Source: an uncultured Bradyrhizobium sp. (GTDB taxonomy: Bacteria; Pseudomonadota; Alphaproteobacteria; Rhizobiales; Xanthobacteraceae). From it: a stretch of DNA of 64,000 nt. Below, piece by piece: positions 28,299-36,003 of this stretch. Below the pieces are notes generated by a model. The model saw only the letters and a program-made list of their open reading frames with translations. It did no database searches and had not been told where the DNA came from. The number at the start of each line of letters is the position of its first letter. The first letter of the stretch is position 1. The DNA is taken from positions 1 through 64,000 of the forward strand of contig NZ_CAKZJO010000064.1 in assembly GCF_936943645.1 (NCBI RefSeq). The letters run 5' to 3'. The translations under genes and the position numbers were made by a program.

Positions 28299-29168
28299 CT
28301 AATGGTCAAGCGCGCTGGTCAGGGCCTTTATATTGTGCCTGACCATATCAATGTAAGTGGGTGCAAGCCCCTTTTCGCCGGTCAAACCGTCGGAAATCAG
28401 GGTCCCGCCGACCTTGGCCCCGGTCTCCGCGGCAATCCGCCGGATCAGCCGGTCGTCGCTGATATTCTCGAGGAATACGGCCGGGATCTTCTGGGCCTTG
28501 ATCTGGCCGATGATGGCCGCAATGTCCCGCGCGCTCGGCTCGGTTTCGGTGGAGACGCCGAGGGGGGCGATGAACCGGATACCGTATTCGGCGGAAAAAT
28601 AGCCGAAGGCGTCGTGGGTGGAGATCACCTTGCGCCGTTCGGGCGGAATTTTGGCGACGGCCTCGCGGACCTCGCGATCGAGTGTTTCGAGCTTGTCCAG
28701 ATAGGCCTGGGCCTGGGCACTGAAGAACGCCGCGTCATCCGGATTGGCGGCAGCCAGCGCCTTGGCGATGTCAGCCACGTAGATTTTGACGTTGGGGATG
28801 GACTGCCAGGCGTGCGGATCGGCGGCCGAACCGAGCTTGAGGGGCGCGATGCCGGCGCTGACGGTAACGACAATGGCCTTGCTGCCGGCGGACTGCACGA
28901 GGCGCGGCAACCAACCCTCCAGCCCAAGCCCGTTGACGATGACGAGCCTGGCCGCAGCAATACGCTTCGCATCGCCGGGCGCCGGTGTGTAGACATGGAC
29001 GTCGCTATCGGCGCCGACCAGTGTCGTCAGATTGATGCGGTCACCCCCGACATTGCGGACGAAGTCGGCGAGGATCGAGAAGCTCGCGACGACATTGAGC
29101 CGCTCCGCCGCGTGCAGCGGCGAGGCGATGAGCAGCAAGGCGACGAGCAAGAGGAAGCGCATCGTCAC
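28299..29168 (-). CDS. znuA: Zinc ABC transporter, substrate-binding protein
   Basis: 289 residues, signal peptide MTMRFLLLVALLLIASPLHA. Cluster A-I metal-binding fold with probable ligands His58 (DVHVYTP), His119 (DPHAWQ), His185 (STHDAFGYF) and Asp260 (LISDGL). A His as third ligand is usual for zinc binders, where manganese binders have Glu. The His-rich loop of many ZnuA proteins is absent, but three other proteins in the operon carry His-rich stretches. The start overlaps the permease stop (ATGA). 53 bases separate it from the GTPase gene. Confidence 0.9.
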   Translation of the reverse strand: MTMRFLLLVALLLIASPLHAAERLNVVASFSILADFVRNVGGDRINLTTLVGADSDVHVYTPAPGDAKRIAAARLVIVNGLGLEGWLPRLVQSAGSKAIVVTVSAGIAPLKLGSAADPHAWQSIPNVKIYVADIAKALAAANPDDAAFFSAQAQAYLDKLETLDREVREAVAKIPPERRKVISTHDAFGYFSAEYGIRFIAPLGVSTETEPSARDIAAIIGQIKAQKIPAVFLENISDDRLIRRIAAETGAKVGGTLISDGLTGEKGLAPTYIDMVRHNIKALTSALDH

Positions 29169-30034
29169 GCCTCCAGATGCCGGCCGGGAAACAGCTGCCT
29201 GACCACGCCGCCGACGCGGCCGAACAGGACCGAAACGATATAGATGACGGTCGCGACCAGAATGATCGCAGGCCCCGATGGCACGCGGGTCTGGAACGAC
29301 AGCACGAGGCCGGCATAGCCGGAAGCCGCCGCGGCGACGACCGCGATGCAGATCATGGCCGTGAGATCACGCGACCAGAACCGGGCGATGCCCGCCGGCA
29401 GGATCATCAATCCCACCGCCAGCAGCGTGCCGAGCGCCTGGAAGCCGTTGACGAGGTTGATGACGACCAGCGCAAGAAAGGCGAGATGCGCGGGGCCGCC
29501 GGCCCGGCTCACGGTGCGCAGGAACAGGGGATCGACGCTCTCGATCACCAGAGGACGATAGATCACGGCGAGCACCAGCAGCGTCACCGTAGCGTTGAAG
29601 GCGACCACCAGCAGCGTCTGGTCGTCCATCGCGAGGATGTTGCCGAACAGCACATGCAGCAGGTCGATATTGGTGCCCTTGATCGAGACGATGGTCACGC
29701 CGAGCGCGAGCGAAGCCAGATAGAAGGTCGCGAGCGACGCGTCCTCCTTCAGGCCGGTCGAGCGCGCAACCACGCCGGCGAGGATTGCAACGGCAAAGCC
29801 GGCGATCAGGCCGCCGGCCGTCATCGCGAACAGATTGAGGCCGGAGAGCAGGAAGCCCACGGCGGCGCCGGGCAGGATCGCATGTGCCATGGCATCGCCG
29901 ACGAGGCTCATCCGGCGCAGCATCAGGAACACGCCGATCGGCGCGCCCGCGAGCGAGAGCGCGATCACGGCGGCAAGCGCCCGCCGCATGAACTCGAATT
30001 CGGTGAACGGGCCGATCAGCGCGTCGTAAAGCAT
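29165..30034 (-). CDS. znuB: Zinc ABC transporter, permease
   Basis: 289 residues with eight or so membrane helices, ABC-3 family. Motifs: MRRALAAVIALSLAGAPIGVFLMLRRMSLVGDAMAHAILPG near the start and VNGFQALGTLLAVGLMILPAGIARFWSRDL toward the end. It moves metal handed over by ZnuA through the inner membrane. It starts six bases after the ATPase stop and overlaps the znuA start by four bases. Confidence 0.94.
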   Translation of the reverse strand: MLYDALIGPFTEFEFMRRALAAVIALSLAGAPIGVFLMLRRMSLVGDAMAHAILPGAAVGFLLSGLNLFAMTAGGLIAGFAVAILAGVVARSTGLKEDASLATFYLASLALGVTIVSIKGTNIDLLHVLFGNILAMDDQTLLVVAFNATVTLLVLAVIYRPLVIESVDPLFLRTVSRAGGPAHLAFLALVVINLVNGFQALGTLLAVGLMILPAGIARFWSRDLTAMICIAVVAAAASGYAGLVLSFQTRVPSGPAIILVATVIYIVSVLFGRVGGVVRQLFPGRHLEA

Positions 30035-30040
30035 CTGATC

Positions 30041-30802
30041 TCAGGCCGCCCGCGAGCTGACGTCATCGGCGGCGCAGGCCGCGGCGCTGTCGTCGAAGGC
30101 CTCGCACATCCGCATCGCGACCAGCAGGTTTTCCGGCGTCAGCACCTCCGCCGTCGGCCCCCACGCCACGGGGCCACGCGCCAGCACCAGCGTCTGGCTG
30201 AAATGGTTGCGCACCATCTCCATGTCGTGCAGCGCGGCCAGCACCGTGCGGCCCTCGCCGTGCCACTGCTTGACCAGCGCGAGCAGGTCGGCGGTGGTCT
30301 TGCTGTCGATGGCGTTGAAGGGCTCGTCGAGCACGATCAGGCTGGCGTCCTGAAGCACCACGCGCGCGAACAGCACCCGCTGCATCTGGCCGCCCGAGAG
30401 CGTGCCGATCGGGCGGTTCTCGAAGCCATTGAGGCCGACGGACGCGATCGCGCGCAGGATCTTTTCGCGCGCGGCTTTGCCGATACCACCGAACAAGCCC
30501 GTGCCGCGCCACAGTCCGGTCCCGACGAAATCGAACACCGAGATCGGGAAGCTGCGGTCGATCTCCGCGCTCTGCGGCAGATAGGCGACGTCCCTGCTGT
30601 CGAGCCCGCCGAGATGGATGCTGCCGTCGAGCGGCTTGAGGATGCCGACGATGCCACGCAACAGTGTGGACTTGCCGGCACCGTTCGGACCGATCACGGC
30701 GACCAGCGCGCCTCGCGCAACCTCGCCGCTGAGATGATGCACGGCCGGATGCCGGTCATAGCCCAGCGTGACGTTGTGAAAGTGGAGCGCCGCCATCGTC
30801 AT
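30041..30802 (-). CDS. znuC: Zinc ABC transporter, ATP-binding protein
   Basis: 253 residues. Walker A GPNGAGKST at residues 38-46, signature LSGGQMQRVLFARV, Walker B SLIVLDEPF, and an H-loop in LAALHDMEMV. It powers import through ZnuB. The start overlaps the stop of the His-rich gene upstream (ATGA). The C-terminal 30 residues are Ala/Asp-rich and not part of the ATPase fold. Confidence 0.95.
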   Translation of the reverse strand: MTMAALHFHNVTLGYDRHPAVHHLSGEVARGALVAVIGPNGAGKSTLLRGIVGILKPLDGSIHLGGLDSRDVAYLPQSAEIDRSFPISVFDFVGTGLWRGTGLFGGIGKAAREKILRAIASVGLNGFENRPIGTLSGGQMQRVLFARVVLQDASLIVLDEPFNAIDSKTTADLLALVKQWHGEGRTVLAALHDMEMVRNHFSQTLVLARGPVAWGPTAEVLTPENLLVAMRMCEAFDDSAAACAADDVSSRAA

Positions 30803-31047
30803 CTCATCGCCAGGAAGACCACGCTCCAGAGCACGACGCAGACGGCGAGCGCTGCCGCGAGGCGGCCCGCCATGGTCATGCGCAGGATCGACCAGGGCGC
30901 CGCCTGGGCGGGGTGTGGCGAGGCCGCATCATGGACGTGGGCATGAGTGTGGTCGTGCCCATGCGAATGTCCGTGGTCGTGCGAATGACCATGGGAATGG
31001 CCATGAGCGTGGTCGTGAGGATGGGCGTGGGACGCGGCGGGAACCAT
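30799..31047 (-). CDS. His-rich single-pass membrane protein, first gene of zinc operon
   Basis: 82 residues. The first 40 are dominated by HGHSHGHSHDHG-type repeats (over 15 His); a single membrane helix follows (LAAALAVCVVLWSVVFLAM). The His end may face the cytosol or periplasm; as a metal sponge next to a zinc importer it may buffer or present Zn. It lacks a Shine-Dalgarno sequence, and the Zur-like box ends only three bases before the ATG, which suggests a leaderless or nearly leaderless message. It overlaps znuC by four bases. Confidence 0.82.
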   Translation of the reverse strand: MVPAASHAHPHDHAHGHSHGHSHDHGHSHGHDHTHAHVHDAASPHPAQAAPWSILRMTMAGRLAAALAVCVVLWSVVFLAMR

Positions 31048-31050
31048 GCC

Positions 31051-31073
31051 AGAACGTTACATTATAACATTAC
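31051..31073 (-). promoter_or_regulatory. Zur-like operator over the zinc-operon promoter
   Basis: The alphaproteobacterial Zur pattern is two arms, GNAATGTTATA and TATAACATTNC, around one base. On the + strand the right arm here is TATAACATTAC (all ten fixed bases match) and the left arm AGAACGTTACA (seven of ten). On the coding strand it contains a perfect TATAAT that would serve as -10, placing the start of transcription almost at the ATG of the His-rich gene. Zinc-loaded Zur should thus block the whole operon. Confidence 0.8.
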
Positions 31074-31119
31074 GCCTGTCCACGGCTGGGGTGCCGTTCC
31101 AAAGCATCCACGGCCAGCC

Positions 31120-31620
31120 TCACGGCTTGCCGATCACCATCGCGATGGCCGCCGCCACGAACGGGAACGGCACCGACACCGCGCAGCGGAACCAGACGAA
31201 ACGGGCCGGCATGAACGGGATTTCCCACAGGATGACCCGCTGGAAGGCGAACAGGGCCCAGGCCACGACATAGGCGACCACCTGGGGCACCCCGCCGCCC
31301 GATTTCAGCGCCACCGTGCCGATCGAGAAGCCGATTACGGGCCCGCCGGGCGTGGCCGCGCCGGCGAGCACGGCGCTCGCAACCCCGAGCCAGCCGCTGT
31401 CCGGCCCGAGCCAGCCGGTGATCACCTCCTGCGGGATGATGGCGGCGATGTAGCCCGAGCCGATCACCCCGAGCGCGATGCGCGGCACGATGTTGACGAA
31501 GTCCATCGCGCCTTCGCGCAGCGAGGCCTTGAACACCGTCGGGCCGCGGCGGAAGGCGATCAGCCCGACGCCGAGCACCGAGCCCCACAGCAGGATGTCG
31601 ATGAGAAGCGCCGCGCTCAA
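31120..31620 (-). CDS. Permease, second half of a split ArsP/YraQ-like pair
   Basis: 166 residues, four to five membrane helices. The motif VLAGAATPGGPVIGFSIGTVAL mirrors the ILPGGPFTAYPVASALLAVG motif of the upstream gene, so the two proteins look like the two repeats of one permease of the DUF318/ArsP type. It overlaps the upstream gene by four bases (ATGA). Substrate unknown. Divided transporters of this kind probably assemble as heterodimers. Confidence 0.75.
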   Translation of the reverse strand: MSAALLIDILLWGSVLGVGLIAFRRGPTVFKASLREGAMDFVNIVPRIALGVIGSGYIAAIIPQEVITGWLGPDSGWLGVASAVLAGAATPGGPVIGFSIGTVALKSGGGVPQVVAYVVAWALFAFQRVILWEIPFMPARFVWFRCAVSVPFPFVAAAIAMVIGKP

Positions 31621-32228
31621 GTCTCGTCGTCCTCAGCGGCGAGCTTCGGATAAAGCCGGACATAGACGAAGCGGCCGAGCGCCCCTGCGAGCACCGGCAG
31701 TGGCAGCGAGATGAGGATCCGCCACAGCGTGAAGTCGGTGCCCATGATCGGGATTTCCCAGGCCACCGCCCGGCCATAGCCGATCAGCGTCCAGCTCACG
31801 ACCATGGCGATGGTGGCACCGAAATCGGCGCCGACCGCGAGCAGCGCGCTCGCCACCGGGTAGGCGGTGAACGGACCGCCGGGCAGGATCGCGCCGAAGG
31901 CGGTGCCGATCAGAAGGCCCATCAGTCCGGATTTCGGCCCCAGCGAGCGCGAGACTTTCTCGTGCGGCAGGATTTCCGAGATCAAGGCGCCGAGCAGGCA
32001 GCCGGCGAGCACGCGCGGCAGGATGCCCGAGAACAGCGAGAGATCGTGCGTGAGAATGTCCAGGACGCCGTCGGTGCCGTCACGCCGCCAGACCAAGGCG
32101 GCACTCACCGCGACCAGAACCGCGATGATGATCGTGGACCAGCCGATCGGCTTGCGCGCACGCCCCGGCCGCGGCTCGGACTCTGGGTCCTCGGTAGGCG
32201 CCGGGGCTTTCGGGGAAGGGTCTGACAA
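31617..32228 (-). CDS. Permease, first half of a split ArsP/YraQ-like pair
   Basis: 203 residues. An acidic, Pro-rich cytosolic start is followed by four to five membrane helices with GAILPGGPFTAYPVASALLAVG. The only start in frame is TTG at 32228 with no clear ribosome site. It is coupled to the following permease half by an ATGA overlap. The pair lies just upstream of the zinc operon in the same direction, but the Zur-like promoter between them suggests separate control. Confidence 0.7.
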   Translation of the reverse strand: MSDPSPKAPAPTEDPESEPRPGRARKPIGWSTIIIAVLVAVSAALVWRRDGTDGVLDILTHDLSLFSGILPRVLAGCLLGALISEILPHEKVSRSLGPKSGLMGLLIGTAFGAILPGGPFTAYPVASALLAVGADFGATIAMVVSWTLIGYGRAVAWEIPIMGTDFTLWRILISLPLPVLAGALGRFVYVRLYPKLAAEDDET

Positions 32229-32343
32229 CGGCTGTGGAACGGCTCAAGGGTGATGCCCATCCTGATTAAGGGCGGCGTTCCCCCGATGCAAACGGTGTGA
32301 TGACAGACCTGTGCGCACGCCGCGCAGGGCAATTCCGCACAGC

Positions 32344-32372
32344 AAAAAAGGCGGCCGCGTGAGCGACCGCCC
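32344..32372 (-). terminator. Intrinsic terminator downstream of sodB
   Basis: Read on the minus strand, GGCGGTCGC pairs with GCGGCCGCC (one mismatch) around a 4-base loop and is followed at once by six T. It lies beyond the palindromic repeat at 32377-32482 and should end sodB transcripts before the permease genes. Confidence 0.75.
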
Positions 32373-32376
32373 TTGT

Positions 32377-32482
32377 CGTCATTCCGGGGCGGCGCGTCAG
32401 CGCCAAGCCCGGAATCCATCGGACGTCAGCCCGAGGGGATGAATGGATTCCGGGCTCGCGCTACGCGCGCCCCGGAATGACG
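32377..32482. repeat. Palindromic intergenic repeat, family D copy 1
   Basis: Ends CGTCATTCCGGGGCG and CGCCCCGGAATGACG are exact inverses apart from one base; inner arms CCCGGAATCCAT / ATGGATTCCGGG also pair. A second copy is at 61514-61614. It begins one base after the sodB stop codon, so it is part of the sodB 3' end. Confidence 0.9.
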
Positions 32483-32483
32483 C

Positions 32484-33080
32484 TCAGGCCTTGTCGAACA
32501 GGGACTCGACGTATTCCCAGTTCACGAGGTTCTCGACGAACGCCTTGAGATAATCAGGGCGGCGGTTGCGGTAGTCGATGTAGTAGGAGTGCTCCCAGAC
32601 GTCGCAGCCGAGGATCGGGGTAGCGCCGTGCACCAGCGGATTCTCGCCGTTCGGGGTCTTGGAGATCTCAAGCTTGCCGTTCTTGACCTGGAGCCAGCAC
32701 CAGCCGGAGCCGAACTGACCGACACCAGCCGCCTGGAAGTCGGTCTTGAACTTCTCGAAGCCGCCGAGGTCCTCGTTGATCTTCTTCTCGAGCTTGCCCG
32801 GCAGCTTGGTGCCGCCACCATTGGGCTTCATCCAGCTCCAGAAGTGGATGTGGTTGTAGTGCTGGCCGGCGTTGTTGAACACCGCGGGGTTCTTGCCGAA
32901 CGAGCCCTTGACGATCTCCTCAAGGGACTTGCCTTCCCATTCGGTCCCCTTGAGCGCGTTATTGCCGTTGGTGACGTAGGCCTGATGATGCTTGTCGTGG
33001 TGGAATTCCAGCGTCTCCTTCGACATGAACTGGCCGAGGGCGTCATAGGCGTAAGGGAGTGGGGGCAGCGTAAAGGTCAT
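32484..33080 (-). CDS. sodB: Iron/manganese superoxide dismutase
   Basis: 198 residues. Converts superoxide to oxygen and peroxide in the cytosol. Metal ligands: His27 (LEFHHDKHH), His77 (HYNHIHFW), Asp160 and His164 (GCDVWEHSYYIDY). The NNAGQHYNHIHFW and FGSGWCWL segments favour the iron-type group, but metal preference is not certain. No signal peptide. Its message seems to end at the terminator near 32344, after a palindromic repeat. Confidence 0.95.
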   Translation of the reverse strand: MTFTLPPLPYAYDALGQFMSKETLEFHHDKHHQAYVTNGNNALKGTEWEGKSLEEIVKGSFGKNPAVFNNAGQHYNHIHFWSWMKPNGGGTKLPGKLEKKINEDLGGFEKFKTDFQAAGVGQFGSGWCWLQVKNGKLEISKTPNGENPLVHGATPILGCDVWEHSYYIDYRNRRPDYLKAFVENLVNWEYVESLFDKA

Positions 33081-33323
33081 GGGTTCTTGTCCGCGACTGA
33101 TGGGGAACTGGCTTAACGGGGACTCTTATAGAAGGTTCCCCGGCCGTTAAATACCTTCAATTTGCGAAAACGCGCGATGCGACCGCTGGGCCGGATTGCA
33201 TAAAATCGACGCAAGCGCTGACATTCGCCGCAGGCGAGATCGATTGTCGCAAAATATCATTGCCTTTGAAGCGCTTATGACAGAACGAATGCATCGCAAA
33301 GTGGAGCTCCGAAAGACCAGATC

Positions 33324-33851
33324 ATGAGCATCGAGATCGACATCCTGAACGGCGACGCCTCGTGGAAGATCGCAGAGCCCCTGCATCAGGCAGTCTGGGG
33401 GCCGGACAGGATTGCGGACAAGCCCTGGGCTCACCTGAAATGGGCCAATGCCGATCTGCGCGTGCTGATCGAGACGCCAGAGGATGGCCTGGTCTGCCAT
33501 GTCGGCATCTATTTCCGCACCGTCACCTGGAATGGGCAGAAGGTCCATATCGGCGGCATCGGCGGGGTCTGCACGCGCGAGGACCGGCGCGGCCGCGGCT
33601 ACGCCACCGTGGCGATCGACGCGGCGGTTCACACCATGCGTGCCAACGAAGCTGTTCGCTTCGCCCTGCTGTTCTGCGAACCCCACAATTTTTCGTTCTA
33701 CGAGACCCGGAGCTGGCTGCCATTCAAGGGCGAGGTCTATTGCGAACAGCCGGAGGGGCGGATCCGCTTCACCGAGATGGCGCCCTACGTCTTCAACATC
33801 GTCCGCGCGCCGACGCTGGGCACCATCGACCTATGCGGGCTGCCCTGGTGA
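33324..33851 (+). CDS. GNAT family acetyltransferase
   Basis: 175 residues. GNAT core with IGGIGGVCTREDRRGRGYATVAIDAAV, the R-x-x-G-x-G acetyl-CoA loop, and FALLFCEPHNFSFYETRSW. The target is unknown. The 243 bases upstream, shared with the divergent sodB start, contain no gene that I can support. Confidence 0.85.
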   Translation: MSIEIDILNGDASWKIAEPLHQAVWGPDRIADKPWAHLKWANADLRVLIETPEDGLVCHVGIYFRTVTWNGQKVHIGGIGGVCTREDRRGRGYATVAIDAAVHTMRANEAVRFALLFCEPHNFSFYETRSWLPFKGEVYCEQPEGRIRFTEMAPYVFNIVRAPTLGTIDLCGLPW

Positions 33852-33932
33852 GCCCTGCGTGAGCGAGGGCTGCGCCGGCCGCTTCGCGCCTTATAATATG
33901 TCGTCCATCATTTAATATTCCAGCTGGTGAAC

Positions 33933-35318
33933 ATGACGATCGACGCCCCCCTAGACGCCGTCCCGCCGCGCGCACCGGTCGCCTCACCCATTGCGAGCCT
34001 GCTGACGGCGCCGATCCTGCCGACGCTGCTCCGCCTCGCGATCCCCAACATGATCGCGATGGTCGGCAGCACGCTGGTCGCGATCGCCGAGACCTCCTAC
34101 ATCGGCCGGCTCGGCACCATCCCGCTCGCCGCGATCGCGCTGGTGTTTCCGTTCGCCATGCTGACGCAGATGATGAGCGCGGGTGCGATGGGCGGCGGCG
34201 TCTCGTCCGCGATCAGCCGTGCGCTCGGCGCGGGGAATCGCGACCGCGCCGCGACGCTGGCGCTGCATGCCGCCATCATCGGCCTCTGCGGCGGACTGTT
34301 CTTCACGGTGATGATGCTCGTCTTCGGACGCTCGTTCTTCACGCTGCTCGGCGGCCGCGAGCGTGTGCTCGAGGAAGCCAGCGGCTATTCGCAGGTGCTG
34401 TTCTCCGGCGCGGTCGCGATCTGGCTCGTCAACACGCTGGCCTCGGTGATCCGCGGCACCGGCGACATGCGCCTGCCCTCGATGACGCTGATCGGCGCTA
34501 GCGTGCTGCAGATCGTGCTCGGCGGCACGCTGGGGCTCGGCCTGTTCGGCGTGAAGCAATTCGGCATGCCGGGCGTTGCGGCCGGCCAGTTGATCGCGTT
34601 CAGTTGCGCGGCAATCTTTTTCCTTTGGTACCTGTTGTCGGGCCGCAGCCGGCTGCAGCTCGATTTCCGCGCCTTCCATTTCGAGCGCGCGATGTTCCTG
34701 GATATTCTGAAAGTGGGCGCGGTCGCCTGCCTGTCGCCGCTGCAGACCGTGCTCACGATCTTGATCTTCACGAAGATCCTCGCGACCTTCGGCACCGAGA
34801 TGCTGGCCGGCTACGGCATCGGCTCGCGACTGGAATTTTTGCTGATCCCGATCACCTTCGCCTTCGGCATCGCCTCGGTGCCGATGGTCGGCATGGCGAT
34901 GGGCGCCGGACAGGTGAAGCGCGCGCGGCGCGTAGCCTGGACGGCGGCGACGGTCTCCGGGCTGACCGTCGGCCTGATCGGGCTCGTCATCGCGCTCGAT
35001 CCCGCGCTGTGGGTGTCGTTGTTCACGCGCGATCCCGGCGTCACCGCGGCTGCGCACAGCTATTTCCACTGGGCCGGCCCGGCCTTCGCGTTCTTCGGCA
35101 TGGGCGTGTCGCTGTATTTCTCCTCGCAAGGCGCAGCGCGCGTCGGCGGGCCCGTGCTGGCCTCCACCGCGCGGCTTCTGATCGTCGCGATCGGCGGCAT
35201 CGCGCTCATGACGGCGCAGGCGCCGGCCTGGACGTTGTTCGCGCTGGTGGGCGGCGCCATGGTCGTGTTCGGCCTGTCGACAGCGGCCTCCGTCGCCTTC
35301 AGCCACTGGGGCAAATGA
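33933..35318 (+). CDS. MATE family efflux transporter
   Basis: 461 residues, twelve membrane helices in two similar halves (PTLLRLAIPNMIAMVGSTLVAIAETSYIG in the first; LDILKVGAVACLSPLQTVLTILIF in the second). MATE pumps export drugs or metabolites using Na+ or H+. An in-frame GTG six bases upstream is an alternative start. No regulator is adjacent. Confidence 0.93.
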   Translation: MTIDAPLDAVPPRAPVASPIASLLTAPILPTLLRLAIPNMIAMVGSTLVAIAETSYIGRLGTIPLAAIALVFPFAMLTQMMSAGAMGGGVSSAISRALGAGNRDRAATLALHAAIIGLCGGLFFTVMMLVFGRSFFTLLGGRERVLEEASGYSQVLFSGAVAIWLVNTLASVIRGTGDMRLPSMTLIGASVLQIVLGGTLGLGLFGVKQFGMPGVAAGQLIAFSCAAIFFLWYLLSGRSRLQLDFRAFHFERAMFLDILKVGAVACLSPLQTVLTILIFTKILATFGTEMLAGYGIGSRLEFLLIPITFAFGIASVPMVGMAMGAGQVKRARRVAWTAATVSGLTVGLIGLVIALDPALWVSLFTRDPGVTAAAHSYFHWAGPAFAFFGMGVSLYFSSQGAARVGGPVLASTARLLIVAIGGIALMTAQAPAWTLFALVGGAMVVFGLSTAASVAFSHWGK

Positions 35319-35426
35319 GCGCAGGTATGTAAACGCACATTGATAAACGCAGGAATGTGATTCCGGCCAGCGTTGCACTATCTCGCCGGCCTGTTATGGA
35401 GGCGCTCCATTTCCGGGGCCCTTTCC

Positions 35427-35861
35427 ATGACTTCCAGATTCGCCGCATCCATCGTCGTCCTCGCCGCGTTGCTTGGGACGTCTGCCGCTCATGCGCAGAA
35501 CGTCGACGGGACATGGCTGACCCAGGCGGGTGATGCGCGCGTCAAGATCACCAAATGCGGCGGCGGCATCTGCGGCGTCGTCGCCTGGCTGCGCGAGCCC
35601 TACGACACCGCGACCGGCCAGCCCGCCACCGACAGCAAGAATCCAAATGCTGCGCTCGCCAAGCGATCCATGATCGGCCTGCCGCTGTTCAGTGGCATGG
35701 AGCCCGCGGGGCCGAACAAATGGTCCGGCCAGATCTACAATGCCGACGACGGCAGCACCTATGCCAGCAGCATCAGCGTCACGGGCGCGGATTCGCTGCG
35801 GGTCGAAGGCTGCGTCGGCGCGCTCTGCGGCGGCGAGACCTGGACGCGCGCGGGGCGGTAG
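35427..35861 (+). CDS. DUF2147 family secreted protein
   Basis: 144 residues with a signal peptide ending SAAHA. The mature part has the DUF2147 pattern: VDGTWLTQAGDARVKITKCGGGICGVVAWL, then YNADDGSTYASSISV and a final Cys pair (VEGCVGALCGGETWTR). A small periplasmic beta-barrel-like protein with likely disulfides; function unknown. Confidence 0.88.
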   Translation: MTSRFAASIVVLAALLGTSAAHAQNVDGTWLTQAGDARVKITKCGGGICGVVAWLREPYDTATGQPATDSKNPNAALAKRSMIGLPLFSGMEPAGPNKWSGQIYNADDGSTYASSISVTGADSLRVEGCVGALCGGETWTRAGR

Positions 35862-35868
35862 TTGGTCT

Positions 35869-35995
35869 TGTGTCCCGGACGCGCTGCAGCGCTTGCGCTG
35901 CTGTGCAGAGCCGGGACCCAGAAGAGCAGCACGGTGCAAGGTAGGCCCCGGCTCTGCAGCGCACCGTTTCACGCTGCGCTGCGTCCGGGGCACGA
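35869..35995. repeat. Palindromic intergenic repeat, family E copy 1
   Basis: TGTCCCGGACGC at the left and GCGTCCGGGGCA at the right are inverted with one mismatch. Inside, GCAGAGCCGGGACC and GGCCCCGGCTCTGC also pair imperfectly, so each arm carries a second hairpin. A related element is at 60206-60346. It lies between convergent DUF2147 and DUF3095 genes. Confidence 0.82.
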
Positions 35996-36003
35996 GAGCG
36001 GCG

